Source: Bacteroidales bacterium | GTDB lineage: Bacteria; Bacteroidota; Bacteroidia; Bacteroidales; WCHB1-69 | Assembly (NCBI GenBank): GCA_017962845.1 | Contig: JAGCUN010000044.1 | Span: forward strand, 1 to 38,929 | Direction: 5' to 3' | Length of the DNA stretch: 38,929 nucleotides | In this document: one piece after another, positions 13,082-21,013 of the stretch | Position numbering within the stretch: position 1 is the stretch's first letter | How the letters are laid out: every line of letters starts with the position of its first letter | Position numbers and translations under genes: made by a program | Notes under the pieces: model-generated | Databases searched by the model: none | Seen by the model: the letters and a program-made list of their open reading frames with translations, nothing else | Told to the model about the DNA's origin: nothing

Positions 13082-15844
13082 ATGAAGAAAGTCTTATCGC
13101 TCCTTTTCGTCTTGGTTTTGGCCGCCGGCACTCTTTCTGCACAAGAGCGCATCATTTTTTATAATGGAACCACTCCCGTTCATTCGCAGCTGATTCAGAA
13201 TATCGACAGCGTAAGTTTTGTGAACAACATTTCTATCGTTCATAACAATATTGGAGAAACCGACTTCCAATTTCCCGTGGTGGGCATCGACAGTATTGTC
13301 TTTGCCAATGAAGATGCTCCGATTGACACGGGCGACATCATCTACATCACCTACAACGGCAACAGCGCCTCCATCATCAACCCGTGGGCGAACCGTGGTG
13401 TGACGGTCACCGCCAACGGCGCTGATGTGACGGTCATGGCTGCCTCCGGCACTCCCGACATCATTTACTACCTCTCTGGCACCACTGCCGACGGCTCGCT
13501 GCTCGTGCAGTCCGACCGCCGCCTCAATCTGATTCTGCACGGCGTGAGCATCACCAACCCTACCGGCGCGGCCATCAAGATGATTGACGATGTGAAGGTT
13601 TCGGTTACCTTGGAGAATACCAGCACGTTGGCCGACGGCGGCGATGCCACCACCCACAAGGCCGCTTTCGACAGCGAAGGCCAGATTGTTTTCGCGGGTA
13701 ACGGCACCCTCAACGTCAACGGCAACGTCAAACACGGTATCTTCAGCAACGACTATATCCGCATCCTCAGCGGTAATATCAAAGTCAACAACGCGGTTAC
13801 CGATGGTTTGCACGGCGACTATTTCCAGATGTACACCGGTAGTGTGGAGGTTGATAACGCCAAGACCGGCATCGACGGCGACCGCGGCTTTGTGGAGATC
13901 GGCGGCGGCACCATCACCATCAACGTGGCCCAGGCCGACGGTAAGGGCATCACTTGCGACAGCACCTTCACCATGTCGGGCGGCACCATCAATATGACGC
14001 TTACGGGCGGACAGAGCAAGGGTATCAAGGCCGGACAGAGCATCGGTCTCGACGGCGGCACCATCACCATCAACGGCTCCGGTGCAACGGTGGTCACCGA
14101 CAACGACCCCTCGCACTGCACGGGCTTGAAGAGCGACGGCAGCGTTTATGTCAACAGCGGCGCCAACCTGACCGTCACCATGAGCAGCGCCGCAACGGGC
14201 GGCAAGGGCATCAATGCCGACGGCCGCGTGGTCGTCAACGGCGGCAATGTCAACCTGTCGGTGGCTGGCGCTGGCGGCACCTACACCAATACCAGCAACC
14301 AGAGCGACTCCTATTCCGCCTCCTGCATCAAGAGCAATGGCGATATCGAAATCAATAGTCAGACGGGCAACACGGTCATGCAGCTCACCGCCTCCGGTAC
14401 CGACAGCAAGGGCTTTTCCACCGACGGCAATGTCACCATCAATGGTGGCAACCTCACCTTCACCGCCTCCGGTGTGGACAGCAAGGGCATCTCCGCCGAC
14501 AATACCATCACCGTGAACGACGGCACCGTCACCTTCACCGCTTCCGGCAACGTGAGCAAGGCCATGAAGGCCGATGTCGCCCTGCTGGTGGAGAACGGCA
14601 CGGTCAACGTCACCGCCTCAGGCTCCACCGTGGTCACCAGCGGCAACCCGGCTTACTGCTCCGGACTCAAGTCATCGGGCACGCTCACCATCAACGGCGG
14701 CGATGTCACCGTGACCTGCACCAACACCAACACCGGCGGCCGCTGTCTCTCTTCCGACGGCAACATGACCATCGGCGGCGGCACCCTCACCCTCAAGACT
14801 CAGGGTAGCGGCACCACCTACACCAACGGCAGCACCACCGACGGCTACGGTCCGGTATGTATCGCCACCGATGGCAACTTCACCGTTACGGCGGGCGTCA
14901 TCGACTGCCAGAGCACCGGCACCGGCGGCCGCGGCATCAAGGTCGAAGGTATCACCACCATCGGCGTGCAGGGCGGCGACAATGAGCTGATTGACATCGA
15001 CATCATGACCTCCGGCGCACCTGTGGGCGGAAGCGGCGGCGGCGGATGGCCCGGCGGTGGCAGCACCACCAACTACTGCAAGCCCAAAGGCCTCAAGAGC
15101 ATCGGCAACATCTACATCCACAGCGGACATATCTCCTCCTACTGCGCACAGACCTCCGGCGACCCCACCGGCGAGGCCATCGAGAGCAAGGACGGCATCT
15201 ATATCAACGGCGGCTTTGTGGAGGCCAACTCCTACGACGACGCTATCAACTGCGCCAACCATATCGAGGTGAACGGCGGCTACGTGTGGGCTTACGCCCG
15301 CGGCAACGACGGTATCGACTGCAACGGCGCCTACTCGCAGTACAACGGCGGCATCATCATCGCGGCCGGCACCGAGGAGGCTATCGACGCCAACTGCGAC
15401 GGCATGGGCGGCACCCAAGGACACCTGCAAATCAACGGCGCTACCATCATAGTGTTCAGAGCCTCCAGCGGTGGCGGCGGCATGGGCGGCGGCATGGCCC
15501 TGCTCGACAGCCCGACCTACATGAACGGACAAAAATACCTCGCCCCCTCGAATATCTCTACCGGGAACCGTTACTGCATCAAAAACAGCGGCGGCGACCC
15601 CGTCATGATTTTCAACCATCAGGCGGTGTCGGGAAGCGGCTTCATGACCTCCACCGCAGGGTTGAGACCTCCGGGAGGTGGCGGCAGCTCCGCCAGCTTC
15701 ATCTTTACCAGTCCGGAAGTTACCAGCGGCACCTACACCCTCTATTCCAACCCCACCATCAACGGTACGGTCAACTGGCACGGACTCTACGTGGGCGCTT
15801 CGGCTACCACCTCCGGCAGCGGAACTTCAGTATCTGCACAATAA
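13082..15844 (+). CDS. Cthe_2159-type beta-helix carbohydrate-binding surface protein
   Basis: A 920-aa secreted protein (signal peptide MKKVLSLLFVLVLAAGTLSAQ). Residues about 20-85 contain two IDSVSF/IDSIVF strands common in Bacteroidetes surface proteins. From about 90 on, repeated coils of about 20-25 residues (KGI-x2-DG-x3-I-x-GG) build a right-handed beta-helix. The opening (ITYNGNSASI, GVTVTANGADVTV) and coil pattern match the Cthe_2159 family (formerly DUF4353), whose founding member binds acidic polysaccharide and resembles pectate lyases without proven lyase activity. A section starting ATVVTDNDP (near residue 334) repeats as STVVTSGNP (near residue 514). Gly-rich linkers occur near 645-660 and 800. 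No T9SS tail is visible. A strong terminator follows. It is the largest product of the cluster and probably its main surface ligand-binding component. Confidence 0.85.
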   Translation: MKKVLSLLFVLVLAAGTLSAQERIIFYNGTTPVHSQLIQNIDSVSFVNNISIVHNNIGETDFQFPVVGIDSIVFANEDAPIDTGDIIYITYNGNSASIINPWANRGVTVTANGADVTVMAASGTPDIIYYLSGTTADGSLLVQSDRRLNLILHGVSITNPTGAAIKMIDDVKVSVTLENTSTLADGGDATTHKAAFDSEGQIVFAGNGTLNVNGNVKHGIFSNDYIRILSGNIKVNNAVTDGLHGDYFQMYTGSVEVDNAKTGIDGDRGFVEIGGGTITINVAQADGKGITCDSTFTMSGGTINMTLTGGQSKGIKAGQSIGLDGGTITINGSGATVVTDNDPSHCTGLKSDGSVYVNSGANLTVTMSSAATGGKGINADGRVVVNGGNVNLSVAGAGGTYTNTSNQSDSYSASCIKSNGDIEINSQTGNTVMQLTASGTDSKGFSTDGNVTINGGNLTFTASGVDSKGISADNTITVNDGTVTFTASGNVSKAMKADVALLVENGTVNVTASGSTVVTSGNPAYCSGLKSSGTLTINGGDVTVTCTNTNTGGRCLSSDGNMTIGGGTLTLKTQGSGTTYTNGSTTDGYGPVCIATDGNFTVTAGVIDCQSTGTGGRGIKVEGITTIGVQGGDNELIDIDIMTSGAPVGGSGGGGWPGGGSTTNYCKPKGLKSIGNIYIHSGHISSYCAQTSGDPTGEAIESKDGIYINGGFVEANSYDDAINCANHIEVNGGYVWAYARGNDGIDCNGAYSQYNGGIIIAAGTEEAIDANCDGMGGTQGHLQINGATIIVFRASSGGGGMGGGMALLDSPTYMNGQKYLAPSNISTGNRYCIKNSGGDPVMIFNHQAVSGSGFMTSTAGLRPPGGGGSSASFIFTSPEVTSGTYTLYSNPTINGTVNWHGLYVGASATTSGSGTSVSAQ

Positions 15845-15851
15845 ACCACAA

Positions 15852-15887
15852 TGGGAGACGTTATCATTCATCGTCTCCCACTTTTTT
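15852..15887 (+). terminator. Intrinsic terminator after the beta-helix gene
   Basis: A perfect 9-bp stem (TGGGAGACG at 15852-15860, CGTCTCCCA at 15872-15880) with an 11-base loop is followed by C and six T (15882-15887). It lies 8 bases after the stop at 15844 and separates the first two cluster genes from the lipoprotein gene starting at 15896. Confidence 0.85.
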
Positions 15888-15895
15888 ATCATAAT

Positions 15896-16603
15896 ATGAA
15901 GAAAATACTCAATACAGCCTTCTGCCTCGCGGCCATGCTGCTTCTGTTCGCCTCCTGCAACAAGGAAGGGGAGGGCGGCACCGCCACCATACAGGGCAAA
16001 ATCATGACCGTGGTTCATGACAACGACAACTATAACCTTACCACCGACACGCTTGTGGGAGCCAAAACCGACGTTTTCATCGTGTATGGCGATGAGGTCT
16101 TGTATGGCGACGACATGGAGACCGGTCCCGACGGCAGCTACTGCTTCCGTTATCTGAAGAAAGGCACCTATACCATCTTCGCCTATTCCACCCTCGCCAC
16201 CGGCGAGAAAATTGCTGTTTCTGAGACCGTTACAGTAAAGAATGGCGAAACGGTCACCGTGCCTACCATCTACACCCATGAGGGGAAAGCCTATGGCACC
16301 TCCATGGTGCGCGGACAGGTGTGGGCCAGCTACTACCACAACAACAGTCTGCGTGGCAGCGGCTGGGCCTACGAGCAGCGTGTCTATATCCGAAGGGTAG
16401 GGGAGCCTTACCATTTCGACGATGTGCGCGTGGGCATCGACGGCTACTTCTATTTCCAGCAGCTGCTCCCCGGCGAATACGAGGTGTTCACCTTCACCGA
16501 AGACCTCAACGAAGTTCCGTCCCCAGTCTCACAAACGATTACAGTTACGGAGGCAGGACAAATATATGATTTAGAGTTGTTTAGTATTGTTGTTAATGTT
16601 TAA
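15896..16603 (+). CDS. Lipoprotein with two beta-sandwich (carboxypeptidase-regulatory/SdrD-B-like) repeats
   Basis: A 235-aa lipoprotein. The lipobox LLFASC places the lipidated Cys at residue 20. Two similar modules follow: one around ATIQGKIMTVV to GPDGSYCFRYLKKGTYTIFAYS, the other around SMVRGQVWASYY to GIDGYFYFQQLLPGEYEVFTF. The GxDGxYxFxxLxxGxYxVF pattern is that of carboxypeptidase-regulatory-like or Cna-B/SdrD-B-like sandwich domains, often found in outer-surface lipoproteins of Bacteroidetes. The ATG at 15896 was preferred over the in-frame ATG at 15851 because that one lies inside the terminator stem. I found no TAnnTTTG box between terminator and ATG, so it is unclear whether transcription of the downstream genes depends on readthrough. 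Confidence 0.75.
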   Translation: MKKILNTAFCLAAMLLLFASCNKEGEGGTATIQGKIMTVVHDNDNYNLTTDTLVGAKTDVFIVYGDEVLYGDDMETGPDGSYCFRYLKKGTYTIFAYSTLATGEKIAVSETVTVKNGETVTVPTIYTHEGKAYGTSMVRGQVWASYYHNNSLRGSGWAYEQRVYIRRVGEPYHFDDVRVGIDGYFYFQQLLPGEYEVFTFTEDLNEVPSPVSQTITVTEAGQIYDLELFSIVVNV

Positions 16604-16609
16604 AGAATG

Positions 16610-17005
16610 ATGAAGAAAACCCTGATATTGATTGCCCTTTTGGTCTTCTCGACCGCCACTTTCTCCCAAAGCAAAACTTCCAGCGGCAAGGCAGTGACCG
16701 TAAAAGAGTGGAAAACCTCGGCCAAAACAGGCACCCGCTATATGGACGAGATGACCAAATATAATACTAAAGGTCAGAAAATTGAGCAGATAGAGTATGC
16801 CAATTACGGACAGAAATCACGCACTACTTACGAGTACGATGACAAAGGCAATTGCGTGAAACATGTGCTGTACGACAGCAAGAATAAGATCGTGCGCATC
16901 CGTAAGTTCGAGTACTACTCTGACGGCAGCAAGAAAAAGCAGTATAACTACGACCCAGATGGCAAGTTGGTGAGTACCAGAGAATTTGAGTATATCTTCG
17001 AATAG
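16610..17005 (+). CDS. Small secreted YD-repeat-like protein
   Basis: A 131-aa protein with a signal peptide (MKKTLILIALLVFSTATFSQ) and, from residue about 55, tandem strands of the form YEYDDKGNCVKHVLYDSKN, KFEYYSDGSKKKQY and YNYDPDGKLVSTREFEY. This is the same YxYDxxG pattern as in the 3082-4281 product, and it could also be described as a MORN-like or toxin_wrap-like repeat. The protein would be periplasmic or surface-exposed; function is unknown. ATGs at 16607 and 16610 are equivalent choices. It lies 6 bases upstream of the VTC-domain gene and so belongs to that operon. Confidence 0.7.
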   Translation: MKKTLILIALLVFSTATFSQSKTSSGKAVTVKEWKTSAKTGTRYMDEMTKYNTKGQKIEQIEYANYGQKSRTTYEYDDKGNCVKHVLYDSKNKIVRIRKFEYYSDGSKKKQYNYDPDGKLVSTREFEYIFE

Positions 17006-17011
17006 AAGTGC

Positions 17012-17779
17012 ATGGGTGAGCTGTCCGACATTTTACAAAAGTTTCCACCTATTTCGTTGGAGGAGATGCAGGCGGTGAAGCTGATGAACCGCATCGACAC
17101 CAAATATCTGGTGTCGCGCGAACGGCTGCCCGACATCTTATCGCAACTCACCGGACATTTTTACGTGCAGGAACTCGCCGGACGCCGTATCGCCCATTAC
17201 CATACCTTATATTACGACACCCCCGATGTGCAGATGTACCACGTGCATCATGCCGGCAAACTCAACCGGCAGAAACTTCGGGCCCGCATCTACTGCGAAA
17301 CCGACACCGCTTTCTGCGAAATCAAAACCAAAAACAACAAGAAACGCACCAAGAAAAAGCGCGTGGAGCTGAACTTGTCTGATTTCGGAAATATGTTGGC
17401 AAATACGGATATCCGTGAATTTGTCTCCAAAAAACTCTGGTATGACCCTGCACTGCTGGTGCCGCAGGTGGAGAACGAATTCGACAGAATTACGCTGGTG
17501 AATATGGGCAAGAGCGAACGCCTCACCATCGACATGAATATCCATTTCAGCAATCGTTATACTCATAACGAAGCGGAAGTGCCTCATTTGGTGATTATTG
17601 AGCTGAAACAGGACGGCAACATCCCCTCATTTTTCAAAAGTGTAATACAAGAAATGCGCATCCATCCCTATCGGGTGAGCAAATATTGTCTTGGCACCAT
17701 GCTCACCAATCCTTCTGTAAAGATGAACCGCTTCAAGAAAAAACTCCGCTATATCGAAAAACTGAAATCCAATTCTTGA
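17012..17779 (+). CDS. VTC-domain protein (polyphosphate polymerase / triphosphate-tunnel family)
   Basis: A 255-aa cytoplasmic protein without signal peptide. The VTC pattern is visible in order: MNRIDTKYL (R27, D29, K31), the HTLYYDTP strand near residues 64-71, QKLRARIY (K88, R90, R92), CEIKTK (E103, K105, K107), and the C-terminal strands ERLTIDMNIHF and VIIELKQD. The basic and acidic residues line the tunnel that in yeast VTC4 elongates polyphosphate from ATP; the exact substrate of bacterial relatives is not settled. It sits 18 bases before the DUF4956 gene. VTC and DUF4956 genes commonly occur together, often with a CotH kinase, so they probably act as one unit at the inner membrane. 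Confidence 0.88.
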   Translation: MGELSDILQKFPPISLEEMQAVKLMNRIDTKYLVSRERLPDILSQLTGHFYVQELAGRRIAHYHTLYYDTPDVQMYHVHHAGKLNRQKLRARIYCETDTAFCEIKTKNNKKRTKKKRVELNLSDFGNMLANTDIREFVSKKLWYDPALLVPQVENEFDRITLVNMGKSERLTIDMNIHFSNRYTHNEAEVPHLVIIELKQDGNIPSFFKSVIQEMRIHPYRVSKYCLGTMLTNPSVKMNRFKKKLRYIEKLKSNS

Positions 17780-17797
17780 ATATAAATTTATAACAAA

Positions 17798-18544
17798 ATG
17801 ATTTTCAATAATTTATTACTTCAAGCAGAAAATTGGGACCCTGATCTCCCAAGAGAATTCTCCAGCGATCTTACAGAAATCGCCTCCGAAAACGATATTC
17901 TAGGCATCCCGCTTATTCAAACCAACAGCCTGCTCTCGTTAGGCATTCTTTTCGCCTTCAACTTGCTGGTTTGCTGGATTATCGTCCACTTTTTCTATTA
18001 TAGCAAAAGCAAACGCAAAGACTATTACTACACCTTTATGCTTTTCAGCGTGACGGTTTTCCTGCTGATGTTCCTGCTCAACAATGTGAACCTCGGCATG
18101 GGCTTCGCCCTCGGACTTTTCGCCATTTTCGGCATGATTCGTTACCGTACCGAGATGGTTCCCATCCGCGAGATGACCTATCTGTTTGTCACCATCGGTA
18201 TCGCCGTCATCAACGGACTGGCCATGTCGCACGGATATATCAATCTGCTGATTATCAATGCACTTTTTATTGTTGTGATTGCAGTGGTGGATGGGTTGTT
18301 CGGTGCGAAGAGGGTGCCCGCGAAGATTGTTCTTTATGATAAAATCGAGCTGGTGAAACACGGCAGGGAAGAGGAACTCAAAGCCGACTTGGAAGAGCGT
18401 ACAGGATTGAAAATCAAAAAGATGGAAGTGGGACATATCGACTTTCTGCGCGATGTGGCCTACATCAAGATCCATTACGAACCGATTTATCCCTACGAAA
18501 ACACCATCGACCTGATTGTTAAGCCTAAAGAGTTTGTAAAATAA
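17798..18544 (+). CDS. DUF4956 membrane protein
   Basis: A 248-aa inner-membrane protein with four to five transmembrane segments: LLSLGILFAFNLLVCWIIV, FMLFSVTVFLLMFLL, GMGFALGLFAIFGMIRYR, YLFVTIGIAVINGLAM and LLIINALFIVVIAVV. The conserved ALGLFAIFGMIRYRTE loop is the hallmark of DUF4956. The last 70 residues form a soluble alpha/beta domain (KIELVKHGREEELKADLEERTG), probably cytoplasmic. Biochemical function is unknown; genomic association with VTC proteins and CotH kinases is established knowledge. Here it follows the VTC gene and precedes a DUF2490 barrel, linking inner and outer membrane components. Confidence 0.88.
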   Translation: MIFNNLLLQAENWDPDLPREFSSDLTEIASENDILGIPLIQTNSLLSLGILFAFNLLVCWIIVHFFYYSKSKRKDYYYTFMLFSVTVFLLMFLLNNVNLGMGFALGLFAIFGMIRYRTEMVPIREMTYLFVTIGIAVINGLAMSHGYINLLIINALFIVVIAVVDGLFGAKRVPAKIVLYDKIELVKHGREEELKADLEERTGLKIKKMEVGHIDFLRDVAYIKIHYEPIYPYENTIDLIVKPKEFVK

Positions 18545-18562
18545 ACTGATAAACACGCCGTG

Positions 18563-19246
18563 ATGCTGAAAAAGAGTGCTTTCCTATCTCTGTTGTTGCT
18601 CTTCGCGCTGCCTTGGGTGATGCGGGGACAGTCGCACGACTTTGGCGGCATCGTGGATCTTGGCTTTGAACAAAAATTGGCTAAAGGTCTGGATCTGGGT
18701 CTGGAAGGCGAAGGGCGTTTCAACCATTGCTTCACATCATTCAACCGCCTGAAAATCGGGGCCGATTTGGACTACTCCTTCCTCAAGAAAAAGCGCTTAA
18801 AAGTCTCCTTGGGAGCTGCTTATCTTCTTTACAACCATTATGGGACGATAGAAAATAGAGGTAGAATCATCGGTTCTCTTACTTATACCGAAAAATTCTC
18901 CGATTTCAAGTTGAGTTTGCGCGCACGGGTGCAGTCCACCTTTTACGACATGCAGCGTGGCTACCATAAATTTAACCCTAAAACCTATCTGCGTGGAAGA
19001 CTTCAATTTGACTATACTTTTTCGCAGTTGCGCATGTCAATTTTTGCTTCTACAGAATTTTTTTTAAGTTTATACAAAAAAAATGACATTTTTATTGAAA
19101 ATTTCCGTACTATTGCAGGCTGTAATTTTAAGGTCGGTAATGGACACACCTTGGGAGTCTTTTTGCGAGTTGACAATGAGGTGCAAGTGTCTGAGCCTGA
19201 AAATGTTTACTATATTGGTTTAAAGTATAACTTCAAGAACAAATAA
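18563..19246 (+). CDS. DUF2490 outer-membrane protein
   Basis: A 227-aa protein with a signal peptide (FLSLLLLFALPWVMRGQ) and a repeated amphipathic strand pattern (GLDLGLEGEGRF, FKLSLRARVQSTFYD, GRLQFDYTFSQL, ending VYYIGLKYNFKNK) typical of DUF2490 barrels. It should sit in the outer membrane. The ATG at 18563 is preferred to the preceding GTG codon at 18560. Codons 165-185 contain an unusual AT-rich patch with a run of eight T (19058-19065) and a run of eight A (19076-19083) close together. It ends 2 bases before the histidine-kinase start, so the operon is continuous. Confidence 0.8.
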   Translation: MLKKSAFLSLLLLFALPWVMRGQSHDFGGIVDLGFEQKLAKGLDLGLEGEGRFNHCFTSFNRLKIGADLDYSFLKKKRLKVSLGAAYLLYNHYGTIENRGRIIGSLTYTEKFSDFKLSLRARVQSTFYDMQRGYHKFNPKTYLRGRLQFDYTFSQLRMSIFASTEFFLSLYKKNDIFIENFRTIAGCNFKVGNGHTLGVFLRVDNEVQVSEPENVYYIGLKYNFKNK

Positions 19247-19248
19247 GC

Positions 19249-20274
19249 ATGCAGAAATTATCGAAAGTACGAAGGATAATGCGTCTTGCGCATCTGGTAA
19301 ATCTGTTGTTTGTGCTCTTTGTGGTTGTATATTATTGTTTGGAACTCAATATTGAGACCCAGACGATTTTTTGGAATTTGCGCAATCTGTTGCTTTGTAC
19401 GCCATATATTTTGTTGTATTTGTTGTTGGAGTGTTGGCTATTTCCGAATTATGTACGCAAACGACGTGTGAGGGTTTATGCTGTAGTATGTTTAATATTG
19501 GTTGTTGCGATTTCTGCGATTTGGACTTTCCTGATTCGTCCGCACATCACTGAAGATGTGAACATTTCGTATTTCTCTTTTTTACGCTGGACAGTTTGTT
19601 TCTTGATGTGTTTGACATTATTTTTTGTCGTCACCGCCAACAACATGTTCGCGTTTTCATTCCAGATAGAACGGGAACAGGAACACATAGTGAAGACTAA
19701 ATTGCAGTTGGAGTTGAACCTTCTGAAATACCAGCTCAATCCGCATTTTCTCATGAACACGCTGAACAACATTCACGCGCTCATTGAGGACGACCGTGAC
19801 AAGGCACAGGATGCCGTGCGTACGCTCTCGAAAATCATGCGCTACATGTATTACGATACCTCCAAAGAACGCGTGGAATTGTCCAAAGACATGGAGATTC
19901 TGCAGTCTTATTTTGAGCTGATGAAGTTGCGCTATATCGATGGGGTTGACTTTCAGTTTAATGTGCCGGAGGAAATACCTCATGTTAAAGTGGCCCCCAA
20001 TCTTTTTGTCAATATTGTGGAAAATGCCATGAAACATGGTATTTCATACGGGCACGCCTCTTTCGTCCATTTTACGTTGGAAGTGGATGACTCGCATGTC
20101 ATTTGCAAGGTTCGCAACAGCAAGTATGAACACAAAAACGCGGCAGATTCCACAGGCTTTGGTGTTAAAAGCTTGAAAAAGAGACTCGACCTGCTCTATC
20201 CCGAACAGTATGAGTATAAAGTAGAAGAAGCTGAAAATGAATACTTTGTTGAACTAATAATTCCAGTACAATGA
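19249..20274 (+). CDS. LytS/YehU-type sensor histidine kinase
   Basis: A 341-aa kinase with four N-terminal transmembrane segments in residues about 13-130 and short loops, so any signal is probably sensed in or near the membrane. The catalytic part is of the His_kinase (PF06580) type: LKYQLNPHFLMNTLNNIHAL with phospho-acceptor His166, an N box NIVENAMKHG, and a G box GFGVKSLKKRLDLL. It should phosphorylate the LytTR regulator encoded by the next gene, with which it overlaps by 4 bases (ATGA). It is directly downstream of the DUF2490 gene and thus inside the surface cluster. Confidence 0.93.
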   Translation: MQKLSKVRRIMRLAHLVNLLFVLFVVVYYCLELNIETQTIFWNLRNLLLCTPYILLYLLLECWLFPNYVRKRRVRVYAVVCLILVVAISAIWTFLIRPHITEDVNISYFSFLRWTVCFLMCLTLFFVVTANNMFAFSFQIEREQEHIVKTKLQLELNLLKYQLNPHFLMNTLNNIHALIEDDRDKAQDAVRTLSKIMRYMYYDTSKERVELSKDMEILQSYFELMKLRYIDGVDFQFNVPEEIPHVKVAPNLFVNIVENAMKHGISYGHASFVHFTLEVDDSHVICKVRNSKYEHKNAADSTGFGVKSLKKRLDLLYPEQYEYKVEEAENEYFVELIIPVQ

Positions 20275-21011
20275 TCACCTGTATTGCCATTGATGACGAG
20301 CCCCTTGCCTTGAAACAGCTGTCGGGCTATATCAAAAAAACTCCTTTTCTGACCCTTTCCGGAACTTTTTCCTCTGCTACCGAGGCGGACAATTTCCTGA
20401 AGGACAATCCTGTGAGTCTGATTGTTACAGACATCAACATGCCCGATACCAGTGGATTGGATTTTATCAAAAACCTGCAAGAGCCTCCGCTGGTCATTTT
20501 CAGCACGGCTTACGAGGAGTATGCCTTAGATGGTTTTAAAGTTGATGCTATTGATTATCTGTTGAAGCCATACGGTTATAACGACTTCCTCAAGGCGGCC
20601 ACCAAAGCCCGCCAGTATATCGAATGGCGCGAAGCAGCTGTCCAAGCAGGAAACAATTCGTCTGATGATGATTTCATCTTTGTCCGTGCCGATAATCAAA
20701 GCGTTAAGGTGATGTTCAACAGCATCTTATACGTGGAGGCCATGAGCGAATATATCAAGATCCACTTCAAGGAAGGAAAGTCTGTCATGACTTTCATGAG
20801 TGTGAAGCTGATGTCGGAGTCGCTGCCCGCCAACCAGTTCATGCGCATCCACCGTTCCTATATCATCGCATTGGATTCCATTGCCTCAGTGCGTAGGGGA
20901 GAGGTGGAACTTACCGACGGCACAGTTCTGCCCATCAGCGCATCGTATAAAGAAGATTTGCAGAAGTTCATCAATGATAAATCGGTGTCGCGCAAGAACG
21001 CAAAAGAGTAG
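20271..21011 (+). CDS. LytTR-family response regulator
   Basis: A 246-aa regulator. The receiver domain (1-120) has the acidic pair D8/D9, phospho-acceptor D54 (IVTDINMPD) and K99 (DYLLKP). A LytTR DNA-binding domain spans about 133-237 (FIFVRADNQSVKV, ILYVEAMSEYIKIHF, FMRIHRSYIIAL). LytTR proteins usually bind paired 9-10 bp direct repeats upstream of their targets. It is translationally coupled to the kinase gene. Its stop codon is only 2 bases from the convergent recG stop, and no terminator is visible between them. Confidence 0.95.
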   Translation: MITCIAIDDEPLALKQLSGYIKKTPFLTLSGTFSSATEADNFLKDNPVSLIVTDINMPDTSGLDFIKNLQEPPLVIFSTAYEEYALDGFKVDAIDYLLKPYGYNDFLKAATKARQYIEWREAAVQAGNNSSDDDFIFVRADNQSVKVMFNSILYVEAMSEYIKIHFKEGKSVMTFMSVKLMSESLPANQFMRIHRSYIIALDSIASVRRGEVELTDGTVLPISASYKEDLQKFINDKSVSRKNAKE

Positions 21012-21013
21012 TC

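Noticed and set aside
13094..14116. A 340-codon minus-strand frame antisense to the beta-helix gene (and a similar 369-codon one at 14672-15781)
   Set aside because: The composition (Val, Asp, Ala, Gly) is the mirror of repeated GGC/ACC/ATC codons in the coding strand.
15046..15894. A 282-codon plus-strand frame shifted against the end of the beta-helix gene
   Set aside because: The product is almost wholly Arg, Gln, His and Leu and it runs through the terminator.
15851..15895. Upstream in-frame ATG for the lipoprotein
   Set aside because: It lies inside the terminator stem and would place 15 polar residues before the lipoprotein signal peptide.
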